Source: Roseovarius litorisediminis (GTDB taxonomy: Bacteria; Pseudomonadota; Alphaproteobacteria; Rhodobacterales; Rhodobacteraceae). From it: a stretch of 64,000 bases of DNA. Positions 38,593 to 47,239 of this stretch are shown here, piece by piece; the stretch's first letter is position 1, and each line of letters begins with the position of its first letter. Under the pieces are notes generated by a model, which was given only the letters and a program-made list of their open reading frames with translations, had not been told where the DNA came from and ran no database searches. The stretch is taken from contig NZ_FWFL01000005.1 of NCBI RefSeq assembly GCF_900172295.1, forward strand, positions 124,001-188,000. The letters are read 5' to 3'. Both the position numbers and the translations under genes were made by a program.

Positions 38593-38655
38593 GGATCATC
38601 TTGCAGCACCCCCGCACAGTTCCTCCATTCGCATTAACGCGCAAAGGAGACCGCA

Positions 38656-39108
38656 ATGCGCGAAGTCATGACCAAGAGCATGGCCCGGAACATCTTTTAC
38701 GGCGGGTCACTGTTCTTCATCATCATCTTCCTTGGCCTGTCGGTGCATTCGCACCGCTACATAGTCAATACTTCGACCAATGCCGAAACGCTGACTGAAA
38801 GCGTCGCCCACGGTAAGAAGCTCTGGGAAAAACACGCCTGCATCAACTGCCATACTATCATGGGTGAAGGCGCGTATTTTGCACCGGAACTGGCCAACGT
38901 GACGACCCGCTGGGGCGTCGCTGATGACCCCGAGGCCGCATTTGAAACCCTCAAGGGATGGATGGACGCACAACCAAGCGGCATCGAAGGCCGACGTCAG
39001 ATGCCCCAATTCAACCTCACCGATGAAGAGGTGCGTGCCCTGTCCGACTTCCTGCTTTGGGTCGATTCCATCGATGCACAGGGCTGGCCGCCGAATGACG
39101 CCGGCTGA
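38656..39108 (+). CDS. norC: NorC, cytochrome c subunit of NO reductase
   Basis: A 150-residue protein with one N-terminal membrane anchor (about 14-32, YGGSLFFIIIFLGLSVHS) and a periplasmic cytochrome c domain with CINCH (Cys62, Cys65, His66) and a Met ligand in RRQMPQF. It passes electrons to NorB. The ATG at 38656 follows AAAGGAGA. Confidence 0.96.
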   Translation: MREVMTKSMARNIFYGGSLFFIIIFLGLSVHSHRYIVNTSTNAETLTESVAHGKKLWEKHACINCHTIMGEGAYFAPELANVTTRWGVADDPEAAFETLKGWMDAQPSGIEGRRQMPQFNLTDEEVRALSDFLLWVDSIDAQGWPPNDAG

Positions 39109-39123
39109 GAAAGGATCAAACCA

Positions 39124-40488
39124 ATGAAATACCAATCACAGAAAATCGCGCTGGCCTACTTTGGGGTGGCTCTGGCGCTGTTCGCGGTTCAAATCCTTGG
39201 CGGGCTTCTGGCGGGATGGGTCTATGTCATGCCCAACACCCTATCCGAACTTCTGCCCTTCAATATCATTCGCATGCTGCACACCAACTCTCTTATCGTT
39301 TGGCTGCTGTTGGGTTTCTTCGGCGCGGCATACTTCCTGATCCCCGAAGAGGCCGAGCGCGAGATTCACTCGACCAAATTGGCCTACCTCCAGCTGATCA
39401 TCCTTGTGGTCGGTACACTGGGCGTGGTGCTGACCTATGTCTTCAACCTGTTCGAAGGCAACTGGCTTTTGGGTAAAGAGGGACGCGAGTTTCTTGAACA
39501 GCCCAAATGGGTCAAGCTAGGCATTGTCGTGGCCGCGCTGATATTCTTGTACAACGTCACCATGACGGTGCTTCAGGGCCGCAAGACCGCGATCACCAAT
39601 ATCCTGTTGCTGGGCCTCTGGGGACTGGCGCTCTTGTTCCTGTTCGCCTTTTATAACCCGGAAAACCTGGCGCTCGACAAACAATACTGGTGGTACGTTG
39701 TTCACCTCTGGGTCGAGGGCGTCTGGGAACTCATCATGGCCTCGATCCTGGCCTACCTGATGCTCAAGCTGACCGGGGTTGACCGCGAAGTGGTTGAAAA
39801 ATGGCTCTATGTCATTGTCGCCGCCGCTTTGTTCTCGGGCATCCTTGGCACTGGCCACCACTATTACTGGATCGGCTCGCCGGGGTACTGGCAGTGGATC
39901 GGCTCGATCTTCTCCAGCCTTGAAATTGTTCCCTTCTTCGCGATGATGGCCTTTGCCTTTGTCATGGTCTGGAAGGGCCGCCGGGATCACCCCAACAAGG
40001 CCGCTCTGCTGTGGTCGCTGGGCTGTGCCACACTGGCCTTCTTTGGCGCGGGCGTTTGGGGTTTTCTGCACACGTTACACGGGGTCAACTACTATTCCCA
40101 CGGCACGCAGATCACCGCGGCGCACGGGCACCTGGCCTTTTATGGTGCCTATGTCTGCCTCAATCTGGCGATCTTCAGCTATGCAATGCCAATCTTGCGC
40201 AACCGTGATCCCTATAACCAGGTGCTCAACATGGCGTCCTTCTGGCTGATGTCCAGCGGCATGGTCTTCATGACCTTCACGCTGACATTTGCAGGCACCG
40301 TTCAGACCCATATGCAACGCGTGGTGGGCGAATATTACATGGACGTGCAGGACTCGATCACCATCTTCTACTGGATGCGCTTTGGCGCCGGTGTGGTGGT
40401 TCTGCTGGGCGTATTGCTCTTCCTTTATGCCCTGCTGGTTCCACGTAAAGAGGTGATCTCGACCGACGCCACTGTCGCTGCGGAGTGA
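39124..40488 (+). CDS. norB: NorB, catalytic subunit of cytochrome c-dependent NO reductase
   Basis: A 454-residue heme-copper-oxidase-like protein with twelve membrane helices. Heme b and FeB ligand histidines are in MLHTNSLIVW, VVHLWVEGVWELIMA (with the key Glu), GTGHHYYWIG and AAHGHLAFYG. The length and absence of an N-terminal quinol-oxidase extension show the cNor type working with NorC. It reduces 2 NO to N2O. The ATG follows AAAGGATC. Confidence 0.97.
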   Translation: MKYQSQKIALAYFGVALALFAVQILGGLLAGWVYVMPNTLSELLPFNIIRMLHTNSLIVWLLLGFFGAAYFLIPEEAEREIHSTKLAYLQLIILVVGTLGVVLTYVFNLFEGNWLLGKEGREFLEQPKWVKLGIVVAALIFLYNVTMTVLQGRKTAITNILLLGLWGLALLFLFAFYNPENLALDKQYWWYVVHLWVEGVWELIMASILAYLMLKLTGVDREVVEKWLYVIVAAALFSGILGTGHHYYWIGSPGYWQWIGSIFSSLEIVPFFAMMAFAFVMVWKGRRDHPNKAALLWSLGCATLAFFGAGVWGFLHTLHGVNYYSHGTQITAAHGHLAFYGAYVCLNLAIFSYAMPILRNRDPYNQVLNMASFWLMSSGMVFMTFTLTFAGTVQTHMQRVVGEYYMDVQDSITIFYWMRFGAGVVVLLGVLLFLYALLVPRKEVISTDATVAAE

Positions 40489-40493
40489 GACAG

Positions 40494-41306
40494 ATGGACG
40501 GAGCCATGACACAACAACAAAAGGGGGCGGCCGACGCCCCCTTCTACCTGGCACAGGGCGATGAATGCGCCCTGTTTCAGGCCGCCTCGGATAACAACCT
40601 GCCGGTTCTGCTCAAAGGTCCGACAGGCTGCGGCAAGACCCGCTTTGTATCGCATATGGCCGCGCAGTTGGGTCGCCCGCTCTATACGGTCGCCTGCCAT
40701 GATGACCTGTCGGCGGCGGATCTGATTGGTCGTTACCTTCTCAAGGGCGGTGAAACCGTCTGGGTCGATGGGCCCCTGACCCGCGCAGTGCGCGAGGGCG
40801 CGATCTGTTACCTCGATGAGGTGGTCGAGGCCCGCAAAGACGTCACAGTTGTTCTGCACCCCCTGACTGATGACCGGCGCATTCTGCCCATTGACCGCAC
40901 CGGCGAAGAACTGGAAGCCGCCCCCGGCTTCATGCTCGTGGCGTCCTATAACCCGGGCTATCAGAACATCCTCAAGACCCTCAAACCCTCAACCCGTCAG
41001 CGTTTTGTCGCGATGGAGTTCGATTTTCCCACGCCCGAGCTTGAGATCAAGGTCGTCGCGCAGGAAAGCGGCCTGTCCGCCGATCGCGTCGCCCCGCTTG
41101 TCCGTCTTGCCGGCAAGCTGCGCGGCCTGAAAGGTCAGGACCTTGAGGAAGGTGTCTCAACCCGTCTTATCGTCTATGCGGCCACCCTCATCGCCACCGG
41201 CATGAGCGTGGACCGCGCGATTGAGGCAGCAATGATTGAACCGCTCACCGATGATGCGGATGTGAAACGCGGGCTCCTCGATCTTGTAACGGCCGTCTTT
41301 GGGTGA
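40494..41306 (+). CDS. norQ: NorQ, MoxR-type AAA+ ATPase for NO reductase activation
   Basis: A 270-residue AAA+ protein: Walker A GPTGCGKT (about 42-49), Walker B AICYLDEV, sensor region MLVASYNPGY and the Arg finger segment PSTRQRFV. With NorD it inserts the non-heme iron FeB into NorB. The ATG at 40494 is preferred (GGAG 8 nt upstream); GTG 40485 overlapping the norB stop or ATG 40506 are alternatives. Confidence 0.93.
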   Translation: MDGAMTQQQKGAADAPFYLAQGDECALFQAASDNNLPVLLKGPTGCGKTRFVSHMAAQLGRPLYTVACHDDLSAADLIGRYLLKGGETVWVDGPLTRAVREGAICYLDEVVEARKDVTVVLHPLTDDRRILPIDRTGEELEAAPGFMLVASYNPGYQNILKTLKPSTRQRFVAMEFDFPTPELEIKVVAQESGLSADRVAPLVRLAGKLRGLKGQDLEEGVSTRLIVYAATLIATGMSVDRAIEAAMIEPLTDDADVKRGLLDLVTAVFG

Positions 41307-41309
41307 GGC

Positions 41310-43253
41310 ATGGCCGTGACCGGGATCGAAATCGAGCCATGGGAACCCGAAGAAACCATCGGGAAACTGTGGCACGCTTTTGCCAGTCGCCTCGATGCAC
41401 CCAAGGTGCATCACGGAGCCGCGGTTGACCTCTCCGAGGTCAGCGGGCGGCTGGCAGTCTTTTTCCGGGGCCTGGGCGGCGCGCATTCAATTGAAATCCG
41501 CCCGGTCTCGCCTGAAGTCAGCCACCACCGTCTGAAATTTCTTCGGCGTCTGGGCACCGAGTCTGAAATCACCCCCCGCGCCAGTTTTGACGGTGAAATA
41601 CTGCGCCTGCCCGACAGCCTAGCGGTCTTTCCCGATCGCGCCGCCAATGGTGCGCTTTATCTCTGGCTGGTGGCTGCCGTCGCCCATGCCCCGGCCCATA
41701 TCGCCGATACCGATCCCCTCTGCGCTGATCTGCGCGCCCTTCAGGCCGCCCGCGCCATGACCAATGCCGCGCTTGGGGCCGCTCCGGGGTTGCGCGACCT
41801 TTACACATCGCTGTGCTCGGCCACGCTTCACTACCGCGCGGCTCAGTCCCTGCCGGCGGATGAACAGACAATTGAGACTCTGATCCGCCACTATTTGGGC
41901 GACTCCACCCCGCTATCGCCCCGTGCAACCACGTTCAAAACCGCGCTTGAAACCGATGATTTCACCCGCATTCGCGCCCCCCGCAACTATCGCCCCTTCC
42001 GGCCGGTTGCGCTCTGGCCCGATCTGCGCGCGCTGGTCTTTTCGGCCACGGACGAGGTTGAAAGCCGCGACACCGACGGCCCGCCCGAAGAAGGCAGCCA
42101 GGGCACCCACCGTGCCCGCCGCCGCAATGCCGATCAGGCTGAACGCCGCGACAGCCTGATCCTGCATAAGTTCGAGGCCATCCTCAGCTGGGCAGAGTTC
42201 CTCAATCTCAACCGCCGCGTCGATGATGACGACCCGGATTCAGCCAAAAAAGCCGGCGACGATCAGGATGAAATCGGCCTTGGCCAGATTTCCAAGGCCC
42301 CCGCCACCCGGCTGAAACTCCACCTTGATCTGGCCCCCGAGGATGTCGATCGCGAACGTCTCTCGGGCGTCAGCACCTACCCCGAATGGGACGTGCGCAG
42401 CGGTGCCTATCTGCCCGATCACGTGCGCGTTCTGCGCTCCATCGCCGAACCGGGCGATACCGTGCCATCCTTCCGCGAAGACCCCCGTGCCATGCGCCGC
42501 ATCAGACAGGTCAAACGTCAGTTCGAGGCCCTTCGCCCCGGTCGCGTCTCGACCCCCGGGCATCTGGACGGGGACGAGTTGGATATGGAGTCCGCCGTGC
42601 GTGCACATGTCGATATCATGGCCAATGGCGTGGGCAGCAACCGCATCTGGCGTCAAACCCGCCCCGTCGCCCGTGATCTGGCCGTCTCGATCCTGCTGGA
42701 CGTGTCGCGCTCCACCGAAAGCGCGGTCACCGGTCGCGCCGTGATCGATATCGAACGCGAGGCATTGGCCGCCCTGTCCTGGGGTCTGGATGGTTGCGGC
42801 GACGATTTTGCGATCCACGCTTTTTCGTCCCTTAAACGCAACCGCGTCTACATTCAGGAATGCAAAGCCTTCGGTGAACCCATGAGCACCCGGATCGAGG
42901 ATCGCATCGGCGCCCTGCGTCCCGGGTTCTACACCCGCCTGGGCGCCGCCATCCGCCATGCCTCGGCCGATCTGTCGAAACAGGGCAAAAAACGCCGCCT
43001 GTTGCTGGTGATCACCGATGGCAAACCCAATGACCTGGATCATTACGAGGGCCGCCATGGTATCGAAGACACCGCCATGGCCGTGCGCGAGGCCCGCCGC
43101 GCCGGGCATTCAGTCTTTGGCGTTACCATCGACCGTCAGGCCAAAAGCTGGTTCCCAAGGCTTTTCGGGCGCGGCGGTTTCCACGTCATTCCCAACCCCG
43201 AAAAACTGACCGAGGCCCTGCCGCTGATCTACCGCGAACTGGTTGGCGCATGA
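41310..43253 (+). CDS. norD: NorD, VWA-domain protein for NO reductase activation
   Basis: A 647-residue cytoplasmic protein. The C-terminal von Willebrand A domain has the MIDAS motif LLDVSRSTES (Asp464, Ser466, Ser468) and LLLVITDGKPND. The middle is acidic and low in complexity (NLNRRVDDDDPDSAKKAGDD). It partners NorQ, forming a chaperone for the FeB site. The ATG is 3 bp after norQ behind GGTGAGG. Confidence 0.93.
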   Translation: MAVTGIEIEPWEPEETIGKLWHAFASRLDAPKVHHGAAVDLSEVSGRLAVFFRGLGGAHSIEIRPVSPEVSHHRLKFLRRLGTESEITPRASFDGEILRLPDSLAVFPDRAANGALYLWLVAAVAHAPAHIADTDPLCADLRALQAARAMTNAALGAAPGLRDLYTSLCSATLHYRAAQSLPADEQTIETLIRHYLGDSTPLSPRATTFKTALETDDFTRIRAPRNYRPFRPVALWPDLRALVFSATDEVESRDTDGPPEEGSQGTHRARRRNADQAERRDSLILHKFEAILSWAEFLNLNRRVDDDDPDSAKKAGDDQDEIGLGQISKAPATRLKLHLDLAPEDVDRERLSGVSTYPEWDVRSGAYLPDHVRVLRSIAEPGDTVPSFREDPRAMRRIRQVKRQFEALRPGRVSTPGHLDGDELDMESAVRAHVDIMANGVGSNRIWRQTRPVARDLAVSILLDVSRSTESAVTGRAVIDIEREALAALSWGLDGCGDDFAIHAFSSLKRNRVYIQECKAFGEPMSTRIEDRIGALRPGFYTRLGAAIRHASADLSKQGKKRRLLLVITDGKPNDLDHYEGRHGIEDTAMAVREARRAGHSVFGVTIDRQAKSWFPRLFGRGGFHVIPNPEKLTEALPLIYRELVGA

Positions 43254-43798
43254 GCGAAACAACGGTTTTTGACGATCTTCCCGGTGATTTGATGATCTGG
43301 GTGCTGATCATCAGCGAATTGCTGGTGTTCGGCGCAGGTCTGGCCGCGTTTCTTGCCGTGCGCATCACCGACCCAGCCGGTTTTGCCGCCGCGCAGGATA
43401 TGCTGTCGCGTACCGGGGCTGGCATCAATACCGCGGTGCTTGTAACCAGCGGAGCCCTGGCCGCATGGGCCCTTCTTCTGCGCAAGTCCGGGAGGCGGGG
43501 CAAGGCACGTATCACCCTTGTCGCCGCCGCATTTCTGGGCGTGGTCTTCATGGTCATCAAAAGCCTTGAGTACGCCAGCAAGGCCGCCCACGGCATCGCC
43601 TGGGACACACATCCGTTTTTTACCTTCTACTACCTGCTCACCGGGTTTCACGCGGCTCATGTGGTGGCGGGTGTTGTCGTCTTGCTGCTGGTCGCGTGGA
43701 AGGACGCCCCCGCCAATATCGAGGCCGGCGCCGCCTTCTGGCATATGGTCGATCTGGTCTGGGTGCTTCTCTTTCCTGTCATCTACCTGCTGAGGTAG
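43250..43798 (+). CDS. norE: NorE, cytochrome oxidase subunit III-like protein
   Basis: A 182-residue protein with five membrane helices of the COX3 family: DLMIWVLIISELLVFGAGLA, HPFFTFYYLLTGFHAAHVVA and AFWHMVDLVWVLLFPVIYLL. It supports NorCB activity but is not catalytic. The ATG overlaps the norD stop (ATGA). Confidence 0.9.
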   Translation: MSETTVFDDLPGDLMIWVLIISELLVFGAGLAAFLAVRITDPAGFAAAQDMLSRTGAGINTAVLVTSGALAAWALLLRKSGRRGKARITLVAAAFLGVVFMVIKSLEYASKAAHGIAWDTHPFFTFYYLLTGFHAAHVVAGVVVLLLVAWKDAPANIEAGAAFWHMVDLVWVLLFPVIYLLR

Positions 43799-43802
43799 AT
43801 CA

Positions 43803-44072
43803 ATGCTCTCTGATCCTCTCTTGCGCGCATGGCTCTGGCTGATCGGGCTTAGCCTCGGCTCTACCGCCGTGTCGCTCTGGCACTGGCCGCCGAAAATGAC
43901 GGCACTGGCAGGGACGGTGATCCTGACGCTGGCATGGCTCAAGGCCCGCATCATTCTGTCGCGTTACCTGGGCCTTGCCGCCGCCCCGTTCTGGCAGCGA
44001 GGGTTCGGGATATCCCTGGCGGTGTTTTGCGCCCTGCTTCTGGGCCTCTACCTGATCCCCGCATTTGCCTGA
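43803..44072 (+). CDS. norF: NorF-like small membrane protein
   Basis: An 89-residue protein with three membrane helices (around 8-25, 33-52 and 65-86), including WLIGLSLGSTAVSLWHW and a central Lys-Ala-Arg (WLKARIILSRYLGL), the pattern of cytochrome oxidase subunit IV/NorF proteins. It follows norE by 4 bp with GAGGTAG as ribosome-binding site. It closes the nor operon. Confidence 0.85.
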   Translation: MLSDPLLRAWLWLIGLSLGSTAVSLWHWPPKMTALAGTVILTLAWLKARIILSRYLGLAAAPFWQRGFGISLAVFCALLLGLYLIPAFA

Positions 44073-44459
44073 AACGACAAATCCCGTTCTGCGCGCCTAT
44101 CCTGTCGCGCCGTTCGGCAATTGTTGATGTTGCCCAAGCCAAAAGCTTTGTATTCTTGCGGTTTGCAACGCAGTTGGTTGATTACATTCAACACCGCATT
44201 CGGGCTCGTTGCATCGTCATTTCGACGCCTCATCAGGAAAGCGCCACCAAATTCCTGAAACCGTTGTGTCTTGGTTCGGGACCGTCTGCGAGACCGTCGC
44301 CACACGTGTCCGATGTTTGCCTGAATTGCGCTTCTTCCCACCCAAATTCCACCTGTGAACATCCTGGAAATGCAGGGCGAAAGCTACCGCCTCAGCCAGA
44401 GCCGTGCACTCCAAAATAGCCTACTTTTACGCCGCTGTTGACGCCACCCAAACCCATGG
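44073..44459. other. Intergenic stretch without a recognised gene
   Basis: About 390 bp between norF and the TTAA array. Short frames exist on both strands but none has a good start, ribosome-binding site or familiar sequence. Some could be a decayed insertion-sequence remnant, but nothing firm is seen. No terminator hairpin stands out after norF. Confidence 0.5.
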
Positions 44460-44496
44460 TTAATTTAAAGTTAATATACAGTTAACAAATGGTTAA
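44460..44496. promoter_or_regulatory. Tandem CtrA-type sites: four TTAA half-sites at exact 11-bp spacing
   Basis: TTAA occurs at 44460, 44471, 44482 and 44493, each preceded by G. This gives three overlapping TTAA-N7-TTAA motifs, the known binding pattern of the alphaproteobacterial response regulator CtrA. The array ends 43 bp before the GTG of the Hint-domain gene, in a suitable promoter position. Confidence 0.7.
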
Positions 44497-44539
44497 TTAT
44501 TTGTGAAATCAAAACAATGATCCAAAACGGACAGAGACC

Positions 44540-45607
44540 GTGACAACCCTCAGCTTCTATGCGCGCGGCGATGGTTCAACCGCGAATAACGCGGCGCTGA
44601 ATATCGAAAATACGTCACAACAGCCGACCACGCTTATCACGTTCGATAGCGGACCGACGGGCGATATCGTGCTTGAGTCCAATGGCGGCGACGTTGATCC
44701 TGACACCACCGTGATCATCAACGGCACGTCTTACAACTTCATAGTGGAACAAACCGGTAATCTGCCTTTGAATAATGGCAAAGTGCCGGATGTTCTAGAG
44801 GGCAGCCAGATCACCGTTATTTCGGTGATAATAGACGGAAATTACGAGCGCTTTTTCTTTGTCACTGATGGTTCGGGCACGATGGCCTTGATGGATCAGT
44901 TCGGCAATGGCGCTGTTGCATTGACCAATGTGGACACCTCGCCACCCGAGGTCTTTATCTGCTACGCTGAGGGTACCGATATCCAGACGCCGACAGGCTA
45001 CAGGAAGGTTGAAAACCTGCAACCCGGCGATCGCGTCATGACATTGGACAATGGTCATCAGGACATACTCTGGACCCGTGCGGCTGACCAACCGCTGGAT
45101 GCGGCCGCGCCGGATGGCAAACCGGTGCTGATCAAGGCCGGTTCGCTTGGCCCTGGTCGTCCGGCACGGGATCTGATTGTGTCGCCACAGCACCGTATCC
45201 TCGTCGGCGGACAGGGCCAGATCGACGACGCATTCGCGCGCGAGGTTTTTGTCCCGGCAAAGGCGTTGACCGGCCTGCCCGGCATTCGGTTCATGGCGGG
45301 AAAACGCACCATCACGTGGGTCCATTTCGCCTGCGCGCGCCACGAAGTTGTCATGGCCAACGGCTGCAACTCTGAATCGCTGTTGTTAGGGCCGATGGTG
45401 GTGCAGGGGCTGACGGCCATGGAAAAAGCGCAGTTGGCTGCTCTGTTCGGGACAGACCATCTATCCGACGCCGCCCTGAACGGCCCTCTGGCGCGGGATT
45501 GCCTGACGGTCGGCGACGTTCGGCGGAAACTCGCGATGTGCAAGACAGAAAAACGGCGACGTACCGCGACTGAGATTGCGAAATGGGATCTTGTCGAGCT
45601 GACATAG
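44540..45607 (+). CDS. Hint-domain protein (Hint_2 type)
   Basis: A 355-residue protein starting at GTG 44540 after ACAGAGA. The first ~135 residues are beta-rich with Asn, Asp, Thr and Gly repeats (ESNGGDVDPDTTVIINGTSY). A Hint/intein-like domain follows: the likely self-cleaving Cys141 in FICYAEGTDIQTPTGYRKVE, then LQPGDRVMTLDNGHQDILW, and the conserved His of VSPQHRILVGG. Such proteins are frequent in Rhodobacterales, often secreted, with autoprocessing suspected. No signal peptide is visible. It lies between nor and dnr, but the CtrA sites suggest cell-cycle or motility-type control rather than denitrification. Confidence 0.8.
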   Translation: MTTLSFYARGDGSTANNAALNIENTSQQPTTLITFDSGPTGDIVLESNGGDVDPDTTVIINGTSYNFIVEQTGNLPLNNGKVPDVLEGSQITVISVIIDGNYERFFFVTDGSGTMALMDQFGNGAVALTNVDTSPPEVFICYAEGTDIQTPTGYRKVENLQPGDRVMTLDNGHQDILWTRAADQPLDAAAPDGKPVLIKAGSLGPGRPARDLIVSPQHRILVGGQGQIDDAFAREVFVPAKALTGLPGIRFMAGKRTITWVHFACARHEVVMANGCNSESLLLGPMVVQGLTAMEKAQLAALFGTDHLSDAALNGPLARDCLTVGDVRRKLAMCKTEKRRRTATEIAKWDLVELT

Positions 45608-45732
45608 CGGCCATCAGCGAAATGGCAGTTTGTCCGCAGTGCTGCCGTCAGCACCTCACCCAAAAGCGCTCCAATCCCTCCGGATCAGGTCAATTGCGTA
45701 TGTTTCGTACGCTGCTACGTGAAAGACCCCCA

Positions 45733-45748
45733 GATTTCGTACGAAATC
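45733..45748. promoter_or_regulatory. 16-bp perfect palindrome downstream of the Hint gene
   Basis: GATTTCGTACGAAATC is a perfect dyad. A partial copy (TTTCGTACG) occurs about 30 bp to the left, and CGTAC recurs to the right. It could be an operator or the core of a terminator; no regulator is assigned. Confidence 0.4.
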
Positions 45749-45813
45749 CACGTACAAACCTTACAGACCTTACACGTCCGCCCTGTTAACGAATGGGCCG
45801 TGTTGGTGCGGAT

Positions 45814-46374
45814 CTAATCCCGGAAAGCGGTGGCAAACTGTTCTGGCAGATCAAATTCTTTCAGCACCCGCGCACGGCCCTCAGCAGACATTTTTTTTGC
45901 GGTATTGGTGACAATTCGATCAAGTTTTTCAGGGCTTTGCGTGCCCGAGAACGGTGCGAAATACCATTTGAGAAAGACAAAACAGATCACATCCTCCAGC
46001 GCCTGCACCTGTGCATCGCGTTTGATCCCTTCCTTGCGGATCATCCGACCCGCAGCGTCGGCCTCTTCGCGGGAGTATCCGGTTGCGATCATGATTTCCC
46101 CAACCCGGTTTGCGTGGTGTTTTGCCAGCTCTTTCCGCCAAGTCAAATAGCCGATACGCCCCTCCGGAAAATCCTTTCTTTTCAATATCCAACGCTCAAT
46201 ATGCTGACCGCGGGCAGCGATCTGCAACGGTTCGGATGCGGTTGGAAAAAGCCGCGCAAGCTCAGCGCTCATCCGTTGCCCGTAAAGCTGTGCCGCAGGT
46301 TGACCTTCTCTGCAATCCGGGTCAGCCGCGTTGGTCGCATCAATTGCGGCAAGCACCGTTTCAAGGCGAGTCAT
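45814..46374 (-). CDS. DUF4202 family protein
   Basis: A 186-residue cytoplasmic protein matching the DUF4202 pattern: VLAAIDATNAADPDCREGQP, LYGQRMSAELARLFPTASEP, IAARGQHIERWILKRKDFPE, GYLTWRKELAKHHANRVGEI and LEDVICFVFLKWYFAPFSG. Conserved His and Arg residues suggest an enzyme, but the reaction is unknown. Its ATG overlaps the stop of the Dnr-type regulator gene (ATGA), so it is produced with that regulator. Confidence 0.8.
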   Translation of the reverse strand: MTRLETVLAAIDATNAADPDCREGQPAAQLYGQRMSAELARLFPTASEPLQIAARGQHIERWILKRKDFPEGRIGYLTWRKELAKHHANRVGEIMIATGYSREEADAAGRMIRKEGIKRDAQVQALEDVICFVFLKWYFAPFSGTQSPEKLDRIVTNTAKKMSAEGRARVLKEFDLPEQFATAFRD

Positions 46375-47078
46375 AAAGCTTTATTCCAGGCGGCGGCCGG
46401 ATCCTCTTTTGCAAAAGCTCTCAGCGCGTCTATGTCCATGATAGTAGCGTGATTTTTTGCTACCCGTACGCCGACAAGTTTTAGTTTGGAAAAGGCCCGC
46501 GACAGGCTTTCGGGTTTCATCCCCAGACGCCCTGCAATCAAGACCTTGTCATAAGGCAGTTTCACAACACACCCCTCTTGACTGCAATCACACAGTTCCA
46601 GCAAAAACTCGGCGACGCGCTGCGCACCGGTTTGCGCTTTCATCTGTTCAACCTGGCTAACCAATTGATGTAAATGCTGAAATGTTGCGGCCAGAACGGC
46701 AACGCAAACTTCCGGCTCGTGTTTGAGCATGGCGATAAAAGTTCGGGCTGAGATCAGCAAAAGGGTGCAGTCGGTTACGGCTTCAGCGGAAACCGGGTAG
46801 TTGCCGCGCTGAAACGCGACTGCTTCGCCAAAACTGTGACCTCTGGTAAAAACGCTCACCACCGCCTCATTGCCGTTAGGTGAAATGCGGTAAAGCTTTA
46901 CCCAGCCGTCAATTACCACATGGATCACACGCGCCTCTTCGCCTTGCAAAAAAACCGTTTCACCGCGTCCAAATTTTCGGCTGACGGCGTCTGACAGCAG
47001 CTGTTCAACCAGAGTGTCTGGCAAAGTGCGCAACAGAAGTGATTTGCGGGCGGCGTCCATATTTTCAGCGTGCGACAT
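46371..47078 (-). CDS. Crp/Fnr-family regulator, Dnr/NnrR-like
   Basis: A 235-residue protein: cyclic-nucleotide-like sensor domain (about 20-140, GRGETVFLQGEEARVIHVVI, TRGHSFGEAVAFQRGNYPVS), dimer helix, and C-terminal helix-turn-helix VLIAGRLGMKPESLSRAFSKL with the E-x-x-S-R recognition helix typical of FNR-type TTGA binding. The N-terminal cysteines that hold the FNR oxygen-sensing cluster are missing, as in NO-responsive Dnr/NnrR regulators. It is the obvious candidate for the three TTGAC-N4-GTCAA boxes in this window. Confidence 0.85.
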   Translation of the reverse strand: MSHAENMDAARKSLLLRTLPDTLVEQLLSDAVSRKFGRGETVFLQGEEARVIHVVIDGWVKLYRISPNGNEAVVSVFTRGHSFGEAVAFQRGNYPVSAEAVTDCTLLLISARTFIAMLKHEPEVCVAVLAATFQHLHQLVSQVEQMKAQTGAQRVAEFLLELCDCSQEGCVVKLPYDKVLIAGRLGMKPESLSRAFSKLKLVGVRVAKNHATIMDIDALRAFAKEDPAAAWNKAL

Positions 47079-47239
47079 GGCGTGTCCCTATTGATAAAAC
47101 AGCAAGATAAGACCTGATAGCAATCACAAGTATGGGATATTTGACTGGATTACAGTCTTTAGGTTTTGACGCGGCCCAGCAACCCTATTTTGAGATTTGA
47201 CCAGCGGCACATCATTCAGCAGATGGTGTTGTTGGATAT

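Noticed and set aside
44048..44362. Minus-strand frame of 104 codons after norF, considered as a transposase remnant
   Set aside because: No DDE motif, inverted repeats or recognisable transposase stretch could be found.
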